Shown: positions 1-8,126 of the stretch, one piece after another
How the letters are laid out: each line of letters begins with the position of its first letter
How positions within the stretch are numbered: position 1 is the stretch's first letter
NCBI RefSeq assembly: GCF_963666145.1
Contig: NZ_OY762614.1
Coordinates: forward strand, 2,156,001 to 2,220,000
DNA from: an uncultured Desulfobacter sp.
GTDB lineage: Bacteria > Desulfobacterota > Desulfobacteria > Desulfobacterales > Desulfobacteraceae
Direction of reading: 5' to 3'
Length of the DNA stretch: 64,000 nt
Position numbers and translations under genes: made by a program
Notes under the pieces: generated by a model
What the model was told of the DNA's origin: nothing
What the model saw: the letters and a program-made list of their open reading frames with translations, nothing else
Databases searched by the model: none

Positions 1-709
1 GTTTCTCAAGTTCCTTATCCAGCTCATCAAGAACGATGTTGGACAGCAAAGGAGATAGCGGGCCTCCCTGGGGAGTCCCTTCTTCCGTTGGAACCATAAC
101 GCCTGAGTTCATTACACCGGATCTTAGATATTGCCGTATTACCTTTAATACGCGTTTATCCTTGATTCTGCCGGCGAGTCTGCTCATCAGGCGGTCGTGC
201 GAAACTCGGTCGAAAAATTTGGACAGGTCCATGTCTACGACATATGTATAACCCTCAACCATATACCTTTTACCCTGCATCACCGCATCGTGTGCGGATC
301 TGCCGGGCCTGAATCCATAGCTGTATTCAGAAAAAAAAGGTTCCCACACCTGTTCCAGGATTTGGGCTATGGCCTGCTGTATAAACCGGTCAAGTACCGT
401 GGGTATTCCAAGTAAACGGATACCGCCGTCCGGTTTGGGGATCTCCTTGCGTTTCACCGGCAGCGGTTTATGCTTACAGTTAAGCAGGTCTTGTTCAATT
501 TCAGGCCAGTGCTTTGCCAGGTAATTCCCGAGTTGGCCGGTTTTCATACCGTCTACCCCGGGGGCACCTTTGTTCGCACAAACCTGTTTCCATGCCCGGA
601 TAATGTTGTTGCGCTCAAGGATCATTTCCATTAACCGGTCGTTGTTTCCCAGACTTTCGGCAATCTGTGACGCTGGGAACAGTTCCATCTGCTGTGGCCG
701 TCTGTTCAC
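1..709 (-). CDS. ltrA: Group II intron reverse transcriptase/maturase, N-terminal 236 residues
   Basis: This is the multifunctional protein of the intron: it splices the intron RNA as a maturase and copies it into DNA as a reverse transcriptase. A GTG start at 709 follows a strong AGGAGG site by about eight bases. The visible part has the usual RT order: an N-terminal segment ending GAPGVDG, RT1/RT2 with KPDGGIRLLGIPTV, the motif VDMDLSKFFDRVSH carrying catalytic aspartates of RT3, and TPQGGPLSPLLSNI of RT4. The YADD motif, maturase domain and any endonuclease domain would lie left of the window. No stop or frameshift is seen in the visible part, so the intron may still be active. Confidence 0.93.
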   Translation of the reverse strand, partial: MNRRPQQMELFPASQIAESLGNNDRLMEMILERNNIIRAWKQVCANKGAPGVDGMKTGQLGNYLAKHWPEIEQDLLNCKHKPLPVKRKEIPKPDGGIRLLGIPTVLDRFIQQAIAQILEQVWEPFFSEYSYGFRPGRSAHDAVMQGKRYMVEGYTYVVDMDLSKFFDRVSHDRLMSRLAGRIKDKRVLKVIRQYLRSGVMNSGVMVPTEEGTPQGGPLSPLLSNIVLDELDKELEK

Positions 710-1221
710 AAGTACACACCTCCTATTTGTCATAATCATTTACCCGGACCTTTCGGCCCAGGCACCGTTCAGGCCTTTACCGGGGTGAGGCCTCCCCGTC
801 TTTAGGGGGCTCGTTTCCTCCGGCTACTATGCCTTCTGCTGACTTCTCCCATGCGGTCAGGACCGGTTACCCGGCCCTCAGCCGTTTTTGGCACAGGGGA
901 GATCTCCCGGGGTAAACACATGTCTTTCAGTACGTGAATGCCGGGTTTACGGACATACCCTGTAATGGATAGAGGACTTTACCTTGTTGTGCAGGCTCGT
1001 CCCGGTATGTGCGCCTCATACCCGATTTCTGTTCGTCACCCCGTACTTTTGCGGTGCCCTGCCTCGGCAGGACGGCTTCCTTCAGAAGTACCGTCACCGG
1101 TACCCCGTTGCCATACCACTACACCCTTCGCCTCCATCAGGCTGGGTCTAAGACTTGCCAAATGTATTGGAATTCTATACATTTGACTCACTTTTAAGAA
1201 CATGTGCCGTGCCCGGCACAC
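1..1221 (-). mobile_element. Group II intron, class C-attC type, 5' part (3' part outside window)
   Basis: The intron RNA runs leftward from 1221. Reading the minus strand, the exon ends in TTTTGT and the next bases are GTGTG, which matches the GUGYG consensus start of group II introns. About 500 bases of GC-rich, structured, gene-free sequence (domains I-III by position) precede a reverse transcriptase gene starting at 709. The exon next to the 5' end is an integron attC half-site (1222-1346), and TTGT is the target reported for class C-attC introns, which insert in the bottom strand of attC. The intron is antisense to the cassette gene at 1355. Domain V and the 3' exon lie beyond the window. 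The boundary was placed by eye from two agreeing signals. Confidence 0.8.
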
Positions 1222-1346
1222 ACAAAACGCTGGAGATGGACCAGGCTTACTGCGCGGCTTTCCGGAAGCCCCGGGTTCAGGAAATTTTAACTTTTTATCG
1301 GAAGTTTTGGGGTTCAAAAGCCTGGTCCCTCAGCTCCCCGTTAGGC
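1222..1346. repeat. Integron attC recombination site, interrupted by the intron
   Basis: The right box GTTAGGC is at 1340-1346. Inside it, CTCAGC faces GCTGGAG on the left, which pairs except for one extra G, the extrahelical base typical of attC sites. GGACCAGGCTT (about 1237-1247) then pairs perfectly with AAGCCTGGTCC. The left box would read GCCTAAC, but only AC remains before the intron begins at 1221; the first five bases should lie beyond the intron's 3' end. The site is about 130 bases when restored. It belongs to the cassette left of the intron, which is outside the window. Confidence 0.75.
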
Positions 1347-1870
1347 AGTAAAATATGAACGATTGCCAAATTAATATGAAGTTATCTGACATTATCGCCA
1401 TTGTAGCGGTTCTTGTTGCTGGCTTATCGGCTTTGTACGCGCGATGGGCTTGGGCAGAGGCAAAGAGAGCAAACGAAATCTCTTTATCTGGGCACAAGAA
1501 AGAAATCTATGATGCTTTCTTTGAGCTAAAGATGCACATGCAGCAAAAAGCTGAGTTCGCGGAGCTTTCTGAAGTCTCCAAGTTCTATTACCCATCAAGA
1601 AATGCAAAACTATTTTTTTCTAGAAGCCTGGCTGAGAAAATATCAAAGTATTACGAAGCGTGTTTCTGGGTTGCGGATATCCACCGTAGTAAGGGGGGCC
1701 ATGACGGAGAAAGCATGAAGAAGTGCAAGTCCTATCTTGATACGGAGCAAGAATTGGCTCCCGAAATTGATAAGGCTATTTCTGAGTTAATCCGGAGTGC
1801 AAATGCCTAACAATCGTAGGCACTGGGACAAAATTTCCGCTGCGCTTCAATTTTGCCCGTGCTGCGGGCG
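1341..1870 (+). mobile_element. Integron gene cassette, about 530 bp
   Basis: The cassette begins with TTAGGC right after the G of a GTTAGGC site and ends at the G of a GGGCGTTA site. On excision, the ends would rejoin as GTTAGGC, the exact complement of the GCCTAAC box at 1805. One gene fills it, starting nine bases inside the left edge, as is usual for cassettes. No further attC follows, so this may be the last cassette of the array. The integrase gene is not in the window and should lie to the left if the array is complete. Confidence 0.75.
1355..1810 (+). CDS. Cassette-encoded membrane-anchored protein of unknown function
   Basis: The product is 151 residues. I do not recognise a family. 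One hydrophobic helix (about residues 10-30) sits at the N terminus, followed by a charged, mostly helical soluble domain with a KxxIYDAFFELK segment and several aromatic residues. This is the plan of a small signal-anchor protein. The stop overlaps the GCCTAAC box of the attC, as is common in cassettes, and the gene has little room for its own promoter, so it may depend on a promoter farther left. ATG at 1355 is chosen because it is the first in frame; ATG at 1376 is an alternative. Cassette genes often encode adaptive functions, but none can be named here. Confidence 0.7.
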   Translation: MNDCQINMKLSDIIAIVAVLVAGLSALYARWAWAEAKRANEISLSGHKKEIYDAFFELKMHMQQKAEFAELSEVSKFYYPSRNAKLFFSRSLAEKISKYYEACFWVADIHRSKGGHDGESMKKCKSYLDTEQELAPEIDKAISELIRSANA

Positions 1871-1876
1871 TTACAT
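1805..1876. repeat. Integron attC site closing the cassette
   Basis: The left box GCCTAAC is at 1805-1811 and the right box GTTACAT starts at 1870. Between them GCACTGGGACAAAATT faces AATTTTGCCCGTGC. They pair fully except for one extra T and one extra A on the left side, which would be the extrahelical bases that orient recombination. The right box departs from GTTRRRY after the GTT, which fits a last site whose outer half comes from the flanking chromosome. Confidence 0.78.
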
Positions 1877-2263
1877 TTAATACATTATTTTCGTTACTGC
1901 TCTAAGATCCACCAGAATCAATTTTATAGAACATACTCCTTCCTTTTAGATGGTCCAAAATCGACTTTCGGTGATCTGAAATGGCCCAAGCACTAATGAT
2001 ATCATTAATCTCCGAAGCCTATCTCAATGCAGCATCCAATACCAAAACCATTGTAAAATAAATTATTCCCATTTATTTTCGGCAAATGGTCTTCAGGTGA
2101 TTTTCCCAAATCCAGATTCCTCTTTCTCATATGTCAGCCTTTTTTACAGATTGAAAAACGTATAGACAAACCCAGGCTTAAAAATTCACCACAGCAACAA
2201 CCAATAAGAAAATATATTCTGTCATTACAATACATTAAAAATTTATTTCGCCTGGTTTTTATT
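1877..2263. other. Gene-free interval between integron and kinase module
   Basis: About 390 AT-rich bases without a supported gene, RNA or repeat. I see only short stretches open in any frame and no ribosome binding site leading into them. The interval ends at the sigma54 promoter at 2264. Confidence 0.6.
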
Positions 2264-2279
2264 CGGCACCATAGTTGCT
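2264..2279 (+). promoter_or_regulatory. Sigma54 promoter of the first kinase module
   Basis: CGGCACCATAGTTGCT matches the -24/-12 pattern GGCAC-N5-TTGC with the correct 12-base offset between GG (2265-2266) and GC (2277-2278). Transcription would begin near 2290, about 50 bases before the kinase start at 2339. The NtrC-type activator at 21837 is a possible partner, but that link is only inferred. Confidence 0.72.
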
Positions 2280-2338
2280 CTATACAGCATCAGACCATCG
2301 CACCTTCTTTTCAACAAAAAAAACCAAAGGGGAAGATC

Positions 2339-4072
2339 TTGGGCAAACTAAAACAGAACAGACAATGGCTGAAAAGGGCAATTTTTCTCAATATGACTTT
2401 TTTCCCCATGATCCCGTTTATCATTGCCTTGGGGATCAGCTTTTATTTCTTTTCTTCTGCCCTGGATAAATCCACCCAGGCCAGCCTTGAAAGGACCCTG
2501 ACAGATCACCGCAAGATGATTGAATCATTCCTGATTGAAAGAAAATCCGATCTTGAACTGATCACCCGGGCATACACCTTTGAGGACATCATGGCCGAAG
2601 GCGCCATCACCAACATCTGCCAAAGTTTGCAGGAACGGTCTGCCGCCTTTGTCGATTTAGGACTGTTTGACGAAACAGGGAACCATTTAAGATACTCCGG
2701 GTCCTTTGCCCTGGCAGGAAAAAGATATACCCAGGAACCCTGGTTTCGGAACACCATGGACCAGGGGTATTACATCAGCGATATTTTTTTAGGGTACCGC
2801 AATATCCCCCATTTTGTGGTAGCCGTGCGCAGGACAGAAAACAACCGGACCTGGGCGCTGCGCGCAACCATTGACACCGTGTTCTTTGATTCCATGGTAT
2901 CCGGGGTGCGCATCGGCAAAACCGGCGAAGCCTATATTCTCAACCACGATGGAATTGCCCAAACCGCCAGACGCTGCGGGGATATCGCCCTTCTTGATAA
3001 AGATCCGGCCTTTGGGTGGATGAACAAACTACTGTCCGTCAACAAACAAACTTTCCAGCTCTCGCCCAAAGGCCAACCTTTTTTATATGTGGTATCCAAA
3101 CTGGCCAATAAATCCTGGTATCTGGTCGTCCGCCAGGAGAAACAAGATGCCTACAGAGCACTTTACTCTGCGATCCTGATCTGTGTGGTCATCGCCATCT
3201 TAGGCCTGGGCGCCCTGGTGGTCCTGGCCTATTTCACCTCCGAAACCATCTGCCGGCGCATGGACCGTCTGGACGAGGAAAAAGAACAGCTGGGCAGCCA
3301 GTTGATCCGGGCCGTGCAACTGGCGGAAATCGGAGAAATGGCCGCGGGATTCGCCCACGAAATCAACAACCCCTTACAAATCATCAAAAGTGAATACGCA
3401 TTAATCAAAATTCTTATGGAAGAACTGTACCCGGGCAAAGAGGACAAAAAGGATAATTCTCCCGATCCCCAAACCCTCAATGATATCCGGGAAAGTGTGG
3501 ACCAGATTCATAAACAGGTGGAGCGTTGCCATGAGATCACCTCCGCTATCTTAAAATTCGGCAGAAAGAAAGAGGTCAAGCACACAGCACTGGACCCGGG
3601 TACAGTTATTCCTGAAATTCTCAAGCTGGTTGAAAACTCTGCCCGGACGAGCGGCGTAGAGGTCACCACCCAGATTGAAGAAAACATCCCCAGTTTCATG
3701 GGCGACCCCGGCAGGTTCCAGCAGGTCATGCTCAATCTGGTCAATAACGCCATACATGCCGTTACCAGCCAGCACGGCGCCAACGGCGGTAAAATTGAAA
3801 TCAATGCCGCCCAGACCCGGAATGATGAAGGCCGGGCCATGATTGACATTCAGGTTAAAGACAATGGGTGCGGCATCGCACCTGAACATATGGATAAAAT
3901 CTTTTCACCCTTTTTCACCACAAAAGCCGTTGGCAGGGGAACAGGTCTGGGGCTTTCGGTGTGTTTCGGCATCATCGAAAGCTTTGGCGGCACCATGTCC
4001 GTGAACAGCCGTCCCGGCGAGGGAACCGTGTTTTCCATCCAGCTTGCGGCACATGAAAATCAATCGTCTTAG
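2339..4072 (+). CDS. Cache-domain sensor histidine kinase
   Basis: The 577-residue membrane kinase senses an external small molecule and autophosphorylates. A first membrane helix (about residues 15-40) and a second (about 277-300) flank a roughly 235-residue periplasmic region of the double-Cache type. The HisKA box AHEINNPLQ has the phospho-acceptor H340. The ATPase domain shows NLVNNAIHAV (N box), DNGCGI (G1) and GRGTGLGLS (G2). No HAMP domain is obvious. The start is TTG at 2339, chosen for the AGGGGAAG just upstream. A receiver follows after 14 bases and a transporter after that, so signal and transport are probably linked. A close paralogue with the same plan is at 14183. The ligand cannot be read from sequence; the neighbouring SLC13 transporter suggests an organic acid or inorganic anion. 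Confidence 0.92.
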   Translation: MGKLKQNRQWLKRAIFLNMTFFPMIPFIIALGISFYFFSSALDKSTQASLERTLTDHRKMIESFLIERKSDLELITRAYTFEDIMAEGAITNICQSLQERSAAFVDLGLFDETGNHLRYSGSFALAGKRYTQEPWFRNTMDQGYYISDIFLGYRNIPHFVVAVRRTENNRTWALRATIDTVFFDSMVSGVRIGKTGEAYILNHDGIAQTARRCGDIALLDKDPAFGWMNKLLSVNKQTFQLSPKGQPFLYVVSKLANKSWYLVVRQEKQDAYRALYSAILICVVIAILGLGALVVLAYFTSETICRRMDRLDEEKEQLGSQLIRAVQLAEIGEMAAGFAHEINNPLQIIKSEYALIKILMEELYPGKEDKKDNSPDPQTLNDIRESVDQIHKQVERCHEITSAILKFGRKKEVKHTALDPGTVIPEILKLVENSARTSGVEVTTQIEENIPSFMGDPGRFQQVMLNLVNNAIHAVTSQHGANGGKIEINAAQTRNDEGRAMIDIQVKDNGCGIAPEHMDKIFSPFFTTKAVGRGTGLGLSVCFGIIESFGGTMSVNSRPGEGTVFSIQLAAHENQSS

Positions 4073-4086
4073 AGGAGGACAACCCA

Positions 4087-4539
4087 ATGGAGAAGATGAA
4101 ACTGTTATTGGTAGATGATGAAACCCGTTACCTTGAGACCACCAGCAAACTCATTGAACGAAAGGGCTATGACGTATGGACGGCCCCCAGCGGAGAAGAA
4201 GCCCTTAAAATCCTGGCGGCCCACAATATCCATGTGGTGGTTCTGGATGTCAAAATGCCCGGGATGGACGGCAATGAAACCCTTAAACATATCAAGGAGC
4301 TCTACCCCTTAACCGAAGTGATCATGCTCACCGGTCATGCCACGGTGGATTCAGCCATAGACGGTCTGAAATCAGGGGCCTGGGATTATCTGATGAAACC
4401 TGCAGATATAGAAGAGATCATTGAAAAGGCGGAACTGGCGTTCCAGAAACGCATGAATCAGGAAGAGAAAATCCGCTCTGCCCAGGCCAAACAATACCTG
4501 AAATCCCCCCGGGAAATTCTCAAAGAGGGGAACGAATAA
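4087..4539 (+). CDS. Single-domain response regulator
   Basis: A 150-residue protein made of a receiver domain (residues 4-120) with D54 as phospho-acceptor, acidic pocket D10-D11, switch residue T in MLTGHA and K in LMKPA. There is no DNA-binding or enzymatic output. A charged tail of about 30 residues (EEKIRSAQAK) follows. Very similar tails end the receivers at 16034 and 19852, so the tail may be a docking segment. It lies 14 bases after its likely kinase with a GGAGG site, and 24 bases before the SLC13 transporter. It probably carries phosphate onward in a relay or acts on a protein partner. Confidence 0.93.
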   Translation: MEKMKLLLVDDETRYLETTSKLIERKGYDVWTAPSGEEALKILAAHNIHVVVLDVKMPGMDGNETLKHIKELYPLTEVIMLTGHATVDSAIDGLKSGAWDYLMKPADIEEIIEKAELAFQKRMNQEEKIRSAQAKQYLKSPREILKEGNE

Positions 4540-4563
4540 CCCTGAATACAAGGAGCAAATTGA

Positions 4564-6414
4564 ATGAAACCTGAAAAGAAAAAAGTCACCGGGTATGACA
4601 AATACATCGACTGGAAAATCTTCATCATTCCTGTGGTCCTGTTCTTTGTGGTTCTCTTTATGCCCACCCCGTACGGCATGAAAGATGTGGGCATGGAATA
4701 CACCATTGCCCCCCAAAAAGTGGTCTCCTATATCACAAGCGAACTCTTTTCCGTCAAAAGTGAAGATGCTGCCCAATGGCAGTTGCTCACCGCCAAGATC
4801 ATGGAGCAGAACATGCGCATCGGCGCGCTGAGCAAGGAGAGATTTCTTAAACGGGATGCCAAATGGTGTAAAAAATATGACATCCCTGTCCAGAAAGCCA
4901 ACCTTGAAAAGGCCCAGGCGTATGTCACCAACGGCGTCAGCGATGCGGAGTTCAAAACCTTGATGTCCAAAGCGCTGGAACTGCGCAAAGACGGGCTCAA
5001 ATATGAAGACCTCAAGGATAAAGACAAAGCAAAAGCCGATGGCGGCGCCTGGAAAATCAAAGTCTCCGTTGCCATGGGAATCTTTGTGGTCCTGTGCTTT
5101 TTAACCGAATGCATCCCCCTGCCGGCGGTTGCCTTCTGTATCGGCCTGATTCTAGTATTCACCGGCGTGGTCAGCCGCCAGGAAGTGGCCATGCTCTACT
5201 GGTCCGACGCCTGCTGGTTCATCATGGGCTCACTGATGTTTGCCGCGGCCTTCGTAAAAACCGGGGTGGACAAACGAGTCTGCATGATGATGTTCAAACG
5301 CCTGGCCGTGCCCAATCCCAAATGGATCACCCTGATCTTCTTTTTGATCATCACCCCCCTGGCCGCCTTTATCTCCGACCATGCCCTGGCTGCCATGTTC
5401 CTGCCCATCGGCATGCTGCTCTACCAGAACAGTCTGACCGACGAGGTGCCCGAGGACAAAGAGCTTGCCAAGCTGCTGATGATCTCCATTGCCATGGCCT
5501 GTAATATCGGCGGCCCAGGTGCCCCTTCCGGCGGCGCAAGAAACGTCATCATGATGACCTATCTGACCGACATGTTTGGCCTTGATATCGGATACTTCCA
5601 GTGGGTCACCTACTGTTTCCCCTTTCTGTTCATCATGATCCCGGTTTCCTGGTTCGTCATCAACATCCGCTTCAGACCTAAAACCGTTACCCTGGCCCCT
5701 GCCATGAATCACCTGCGCCATGAAATCGACCGCATGGGTTCCTGGAACAAACATCAGATCTGGGCCCTGATCATCTTCCTGGTCATGGTGTTCGGCTGGT
5801 TTACGGAAAAAGCCTTTTATCAGCTTGGTATCTATCCGGTGCGCTTAGGGATAGGCGTGATTGCCGTGGCCGGCGCCATTGCCTACATCCTGGCCGGCGT
5901 GGTCAACTGGCGCGACTACCAGGACCGGGTGGACTGGGGTGTTGTCTGGCTCTATGCCGGTGCCATCATATTCGGCCGCACCCTGGACTCCACTGGCGCC
6001 GCATACTGGCTGGCCCGGTCAGCCATTGAATTTTTGTCCAACTTCGGCATGGATTCAGGCCTGCCGCTGATGGCCGTATCCAACGGTCTGACCGCCATTC
6101 TGACCAACCTCATGGCTGACGGCCCTGCAGCGGCTTCCGTAGGTCCCATCACCCTGAACATGGCCGGTATGGTTCATCCGGGCAGTTCCTATCTGCCCTT
6201 TATGGCCATGGCAACGGCTATTGCGTCATCCTTTGCATACTGCCTGATCATCGGCACCCCCCCCAACGCCATTGTATACGCCAGCGGTTACCTGGAACCT
6301 AAGGATTACCTGAGAGCAGGCCTTCCCCTGTTCTTTGCTGCCAACGTGGTCCTGCTGCTGCTCACAGGTGTTTACTGGACCGTCAGGGGATTCGGCACCC
6401 TGCCTGGATTCTAA
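4564..6414 (+). CDS. SLC13/DASS-family anion transporter with large outer domain
   Basis: A 616-residue secondary transporter of the divalent anion:sodium symporter family, whose members carry dicarboxylates or sulfate. A first helix (about 20-40) is followed by an extra, charged 110-residue domain likely outside the membrane, then the usual bundle of helices. The last hairpin keeps IIGTPPNAIVYASG. Both sodium-site SNT motifs are replaced: SDH at residues 271-273 (in FISDHALAAM) and MAD at 517-519. This suggests altered cation or substrate binding, and the substrate should not be assumed from better known members. It is the third gene of a kinase-receiver-transporter set and has a paralogue at 17042. 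The 45-residue protein right after it may be an accessory subunit. Confidence 0.88.
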   Translation: MKPEKKKVTGYDKYIDWKIFIIPVVLFFVVLFMPTPYGMKDVGMEYTIAPQKVVSYITSELFSVKSEDAAQWQLLTAKIMEQNMRIGALSKERFLKRDAKWCKKYDIPVQKANLEKAQAYVTNGVSDAEFKTLMSKALELRKDGLKYEDLKDKDKAKADGGAWKIKVSVAMGIFVVLCFLTECIPLPAVAFCIGLILVFTGVVSRQEVAMLYWSDACWFIMGSLMFAAAFVKTGVDKRVCMMMFKRLAVPNPKWITLIFFLIITPLAAFISDHALAAMFLPIGMLLYQNSLTDEVPEDKELAKLLMISIAMACNIGGPGAPSGGARNVIMMTYLTDMFGLDIGYFQWVTYCFPFLFIMIPVSWFVINIRFRPKTVTLAPAMNHLRHEIDRMGSWNKHQIWALIIFLVMVFGWFTEKAFYQLGIYPVRLGIGVIAVAGAIAYILAGVVNWRDYQDRVDWGVVWLYAGAIIFGRTLDSTGAAYWLARSAIEFLSNFGMDSGLPLMAVSNGLTAILTNLMADGPAAASVGPITLNMAGMVHPGSSYLPFMAMATAIASSFAYCLIIGTPPNAIVYASGYLEPKDYLRAGLPLFFAANVVLLLLTGVYWTVRGFGTLPGF

Positions 6415-6436
6415 CTGGAAATTTACGGAGGAGACG

Positions 6437-6574
6437 ATGACACAGATGTCAAAAAAGGCAGAACCCAAAACGACCAAAACCAGAATCTACTTTTCAAAAG
6501 AGACAGAACGGCGGGTGTTTTTCTACATGACACTGATCATGCTTGCCGCAGGGCTTATGGGCAAGCTCTTATAA
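6437..6574 (+). CDS. Small single-helix membrane protein, 45 residues
   Basis: ATG at 6437 follows GGAGGAGACG, a strong ribosome binding site, 22 bases after the transporter's stop. The product has a basic, hydrophilic N half and one membrane helix (FFYMTLIMLAAGLMG) near the C terminus. I do not recognise a named family. Its size, spacing and single helix suggest a small subunit or regulator of the preceding transporter. It could also be an independent small protein; expression would need to be shown. Confidence 0.65.
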   Translation: MTQMSKKAEPKTTKTRIYFSKETERRVFFYMTLIMLAAGLMGKLL

Positions 6575-6644
6575 ACAAATGGCTATGGAGGACAGTCCAG
6601 TGAAAAGCCTGTCAGAACACGCCTTTTCACCTAAGGAGGAGAAC

Positions 6645-7178
6645 ATGAATACACCAGGGGCACTTTCGGCATTGAAATTTTACAACCAGGGTGTAATCCG
6701 GCTGCTTATCGAACCGGTCCTGTTTTTTGCGGATCTGCCTGGGGTACACACCCTGGGCCGGGCCTTGGGATTTACAGCCCTGTGTGCCGGATTTTATGCC
6801 GGAGCAGGACTGCTCACAGGTCCCGGCCCACAATCTCCTGCGGTCATGGCATTGATCTATTTTATCAATGCGGCAGGCATGGTGCTCATCAGTGCCGTCA
6901 CGGGTTTTTGCACCATGGTGATGATCTGCGGCAAAAAACAGGGGTTTTCCCTGGTGTTCGGGCTTTATGCCTATGCCTCCGGCATCACCATGCTTATCTC
7001 ATGGCTGCCCTTCATGCTCTGGTTCACCGAGTCGTGGAAATACTGGCTGGTTTATACGGGATTTAGGCAAAGCTGCGGCCTGTCCAAAACCAGGGCGCTT
7101 ACCATCCTTTTGATATCTGTGCCTGTCCAGTGGTGCCTGATTTATTCGGCCATAACAGCGGTCAGCGGCCGTGTGTAA
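6645..7178 (+). CDS. Yip1-like multi-pass membrane protein
   Basis: 177 residues with about five hydrophobic segments, resembling the YIP1 family of bacterial membrane proteins by layout (FYNQGVIRLLIEP start, helices around 50-70, 75-100, 105-125 and 150-175). The function of bacterial Yip1 proteins is unknown. ATG at 6645 is preferred over in-frame upstream codons because AAGGAGGAGAAC precedes it. It sits in the same transcription unit as the transporter and the receiver-CBS gene, so it may help assemble or regulate the transporter. Confidence 0.7.
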   Translation: MNTPGALSALKFYNQGVIRLLIEPVLFFADLPGVHTLGRALGFTALCAGFYAGAGLLTGPGPQSPAVMALIYFINAAGMVLISAVTGFCTMVMICGKKQGFSLVFGLYAYASGITMLISWLPFMLWFTESWKYWLVYTGFRQSCGLSKTRALTILLISVPVQWCLIYSAITAVSGRV

Positions 7179-7205
7179 AAATCTTTTAAATAGGAGCAAT
7201 ATAAA

Positions 7206-8126
7206 ATGAAACAACCCATAAAAGTCTTAATGGTTGATGATGAAAAACGGTTCAGGGAAACCACGAAAAAAATCCTGGAACGTAACGGGTTTGAGACCAT
7301 TCTTGCGGAAAACGGGGAACGTGCGCTGCAGTGCCTGGACCAGTCACCGGATGTGGCCATTCTGGACATCCGCATGCCCGGCATGGACGGCCACGAGGTC
7401 CTTGAAAAAATGATTAAACTGGAACCCGATCTACCGGTCATCATGCTCACGGGCCATGGCGATAAGGATTCGGCGGAACAGTCCCTGGTATTGGGTGCCT
7501 TTGACTATCTGGCAAAGCCCTGCGACATTGATCTTTTGTCCGATAAAATCCGGGAAGCCTGCCGGAGCAGACAACAGACGGGAAAACCCGAAGAGAATCT
7601 GGTGGATTCGGCAATGATCCCGTTAAGTGCCTATACCACCATTGACGAGGATGCCACCATTGCAGAAGCCGTCCAGGCGCTTAAGGCCTCTTTTGTGACC
7701 CTGCCCACCTCGGACCTGATCATGGAAACCGGTCACAGGTCCATACTGGTCATGAACAACACCCGACAGATCCAGGGGATTCTCACCATCCGTGACCTTA
7801 TGGAACAAATTCTGCCCGGCTACCTGACCTCGAGCAAACCGGCCACGGCGGATTCCATCCAATACTCCCCCATGTTCTGGCGGGGGATGTTCACCAGTGC
7901 TGTAGAACAGATCCGCAACCTGACCATCAGCCAGATCATGTCCCCGGCACCCGTATCCATTGATGCCGAATCCACCCTGATGGAAGCGGCCTGGATCATG
8001 GTGGACCAGAACCAGCGCCGCCTGATTGTCACTGAAAAGGGTAAGCCCACCGGGGTGATCCGGGAGCAGGACCTGTTTTTTGAAATGGGAAAACACCTCA
8101 TTCCCCCCAGATTAAGGAGCAATTGA
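7206..8126 (+). CDS. Response regulator with C-terminal CBS domain pair
   Basis: 306 residues: a receiver (1-120) with D54, then two CBS motifs (about 130-210 and 235-300). CBS pairs bind adenine nucleotides or S-adenosyl compounds and often set the activity of transporters or enzymes. The first CBS motif has a longer linker (about 20 residues, YLTSSKPATADSIQYSP) before the second. This layout would combine phosphorylation with nucleotide sensing. A GGAGC site leads into ATG at 7206. The stop overlaps the start of the first UspA gene (TGATG at 8124), so the two are probably translated together. Confidence 0.87.
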   Translation: MKQPIKVLMVDDEKRFRETTKKILERNGFETILAENGERALQCLDQSPDVAILDIRMPGMDGHEVLEKMIKLEPDLPVIMLTGHGDKDSAEQSLVLGAFDYLAKPCDIDLLSDKIREACRSRQQTGKPEENLVDSAMIPLSAYTTIDEDATIAEAVQALKASFVTLPTSDLIMETGHRSILVMNNTRQIQGILTIRDLMEQILPGYLTSSKPATADSIQYSPMFWRGMFTSAVEQIRNLTISQIMSPAPVSIDAESTLMEAAWIMVDQNQRRLIVTEKGKPTGVIREQDLFFEMGKHLIPPRLRSN

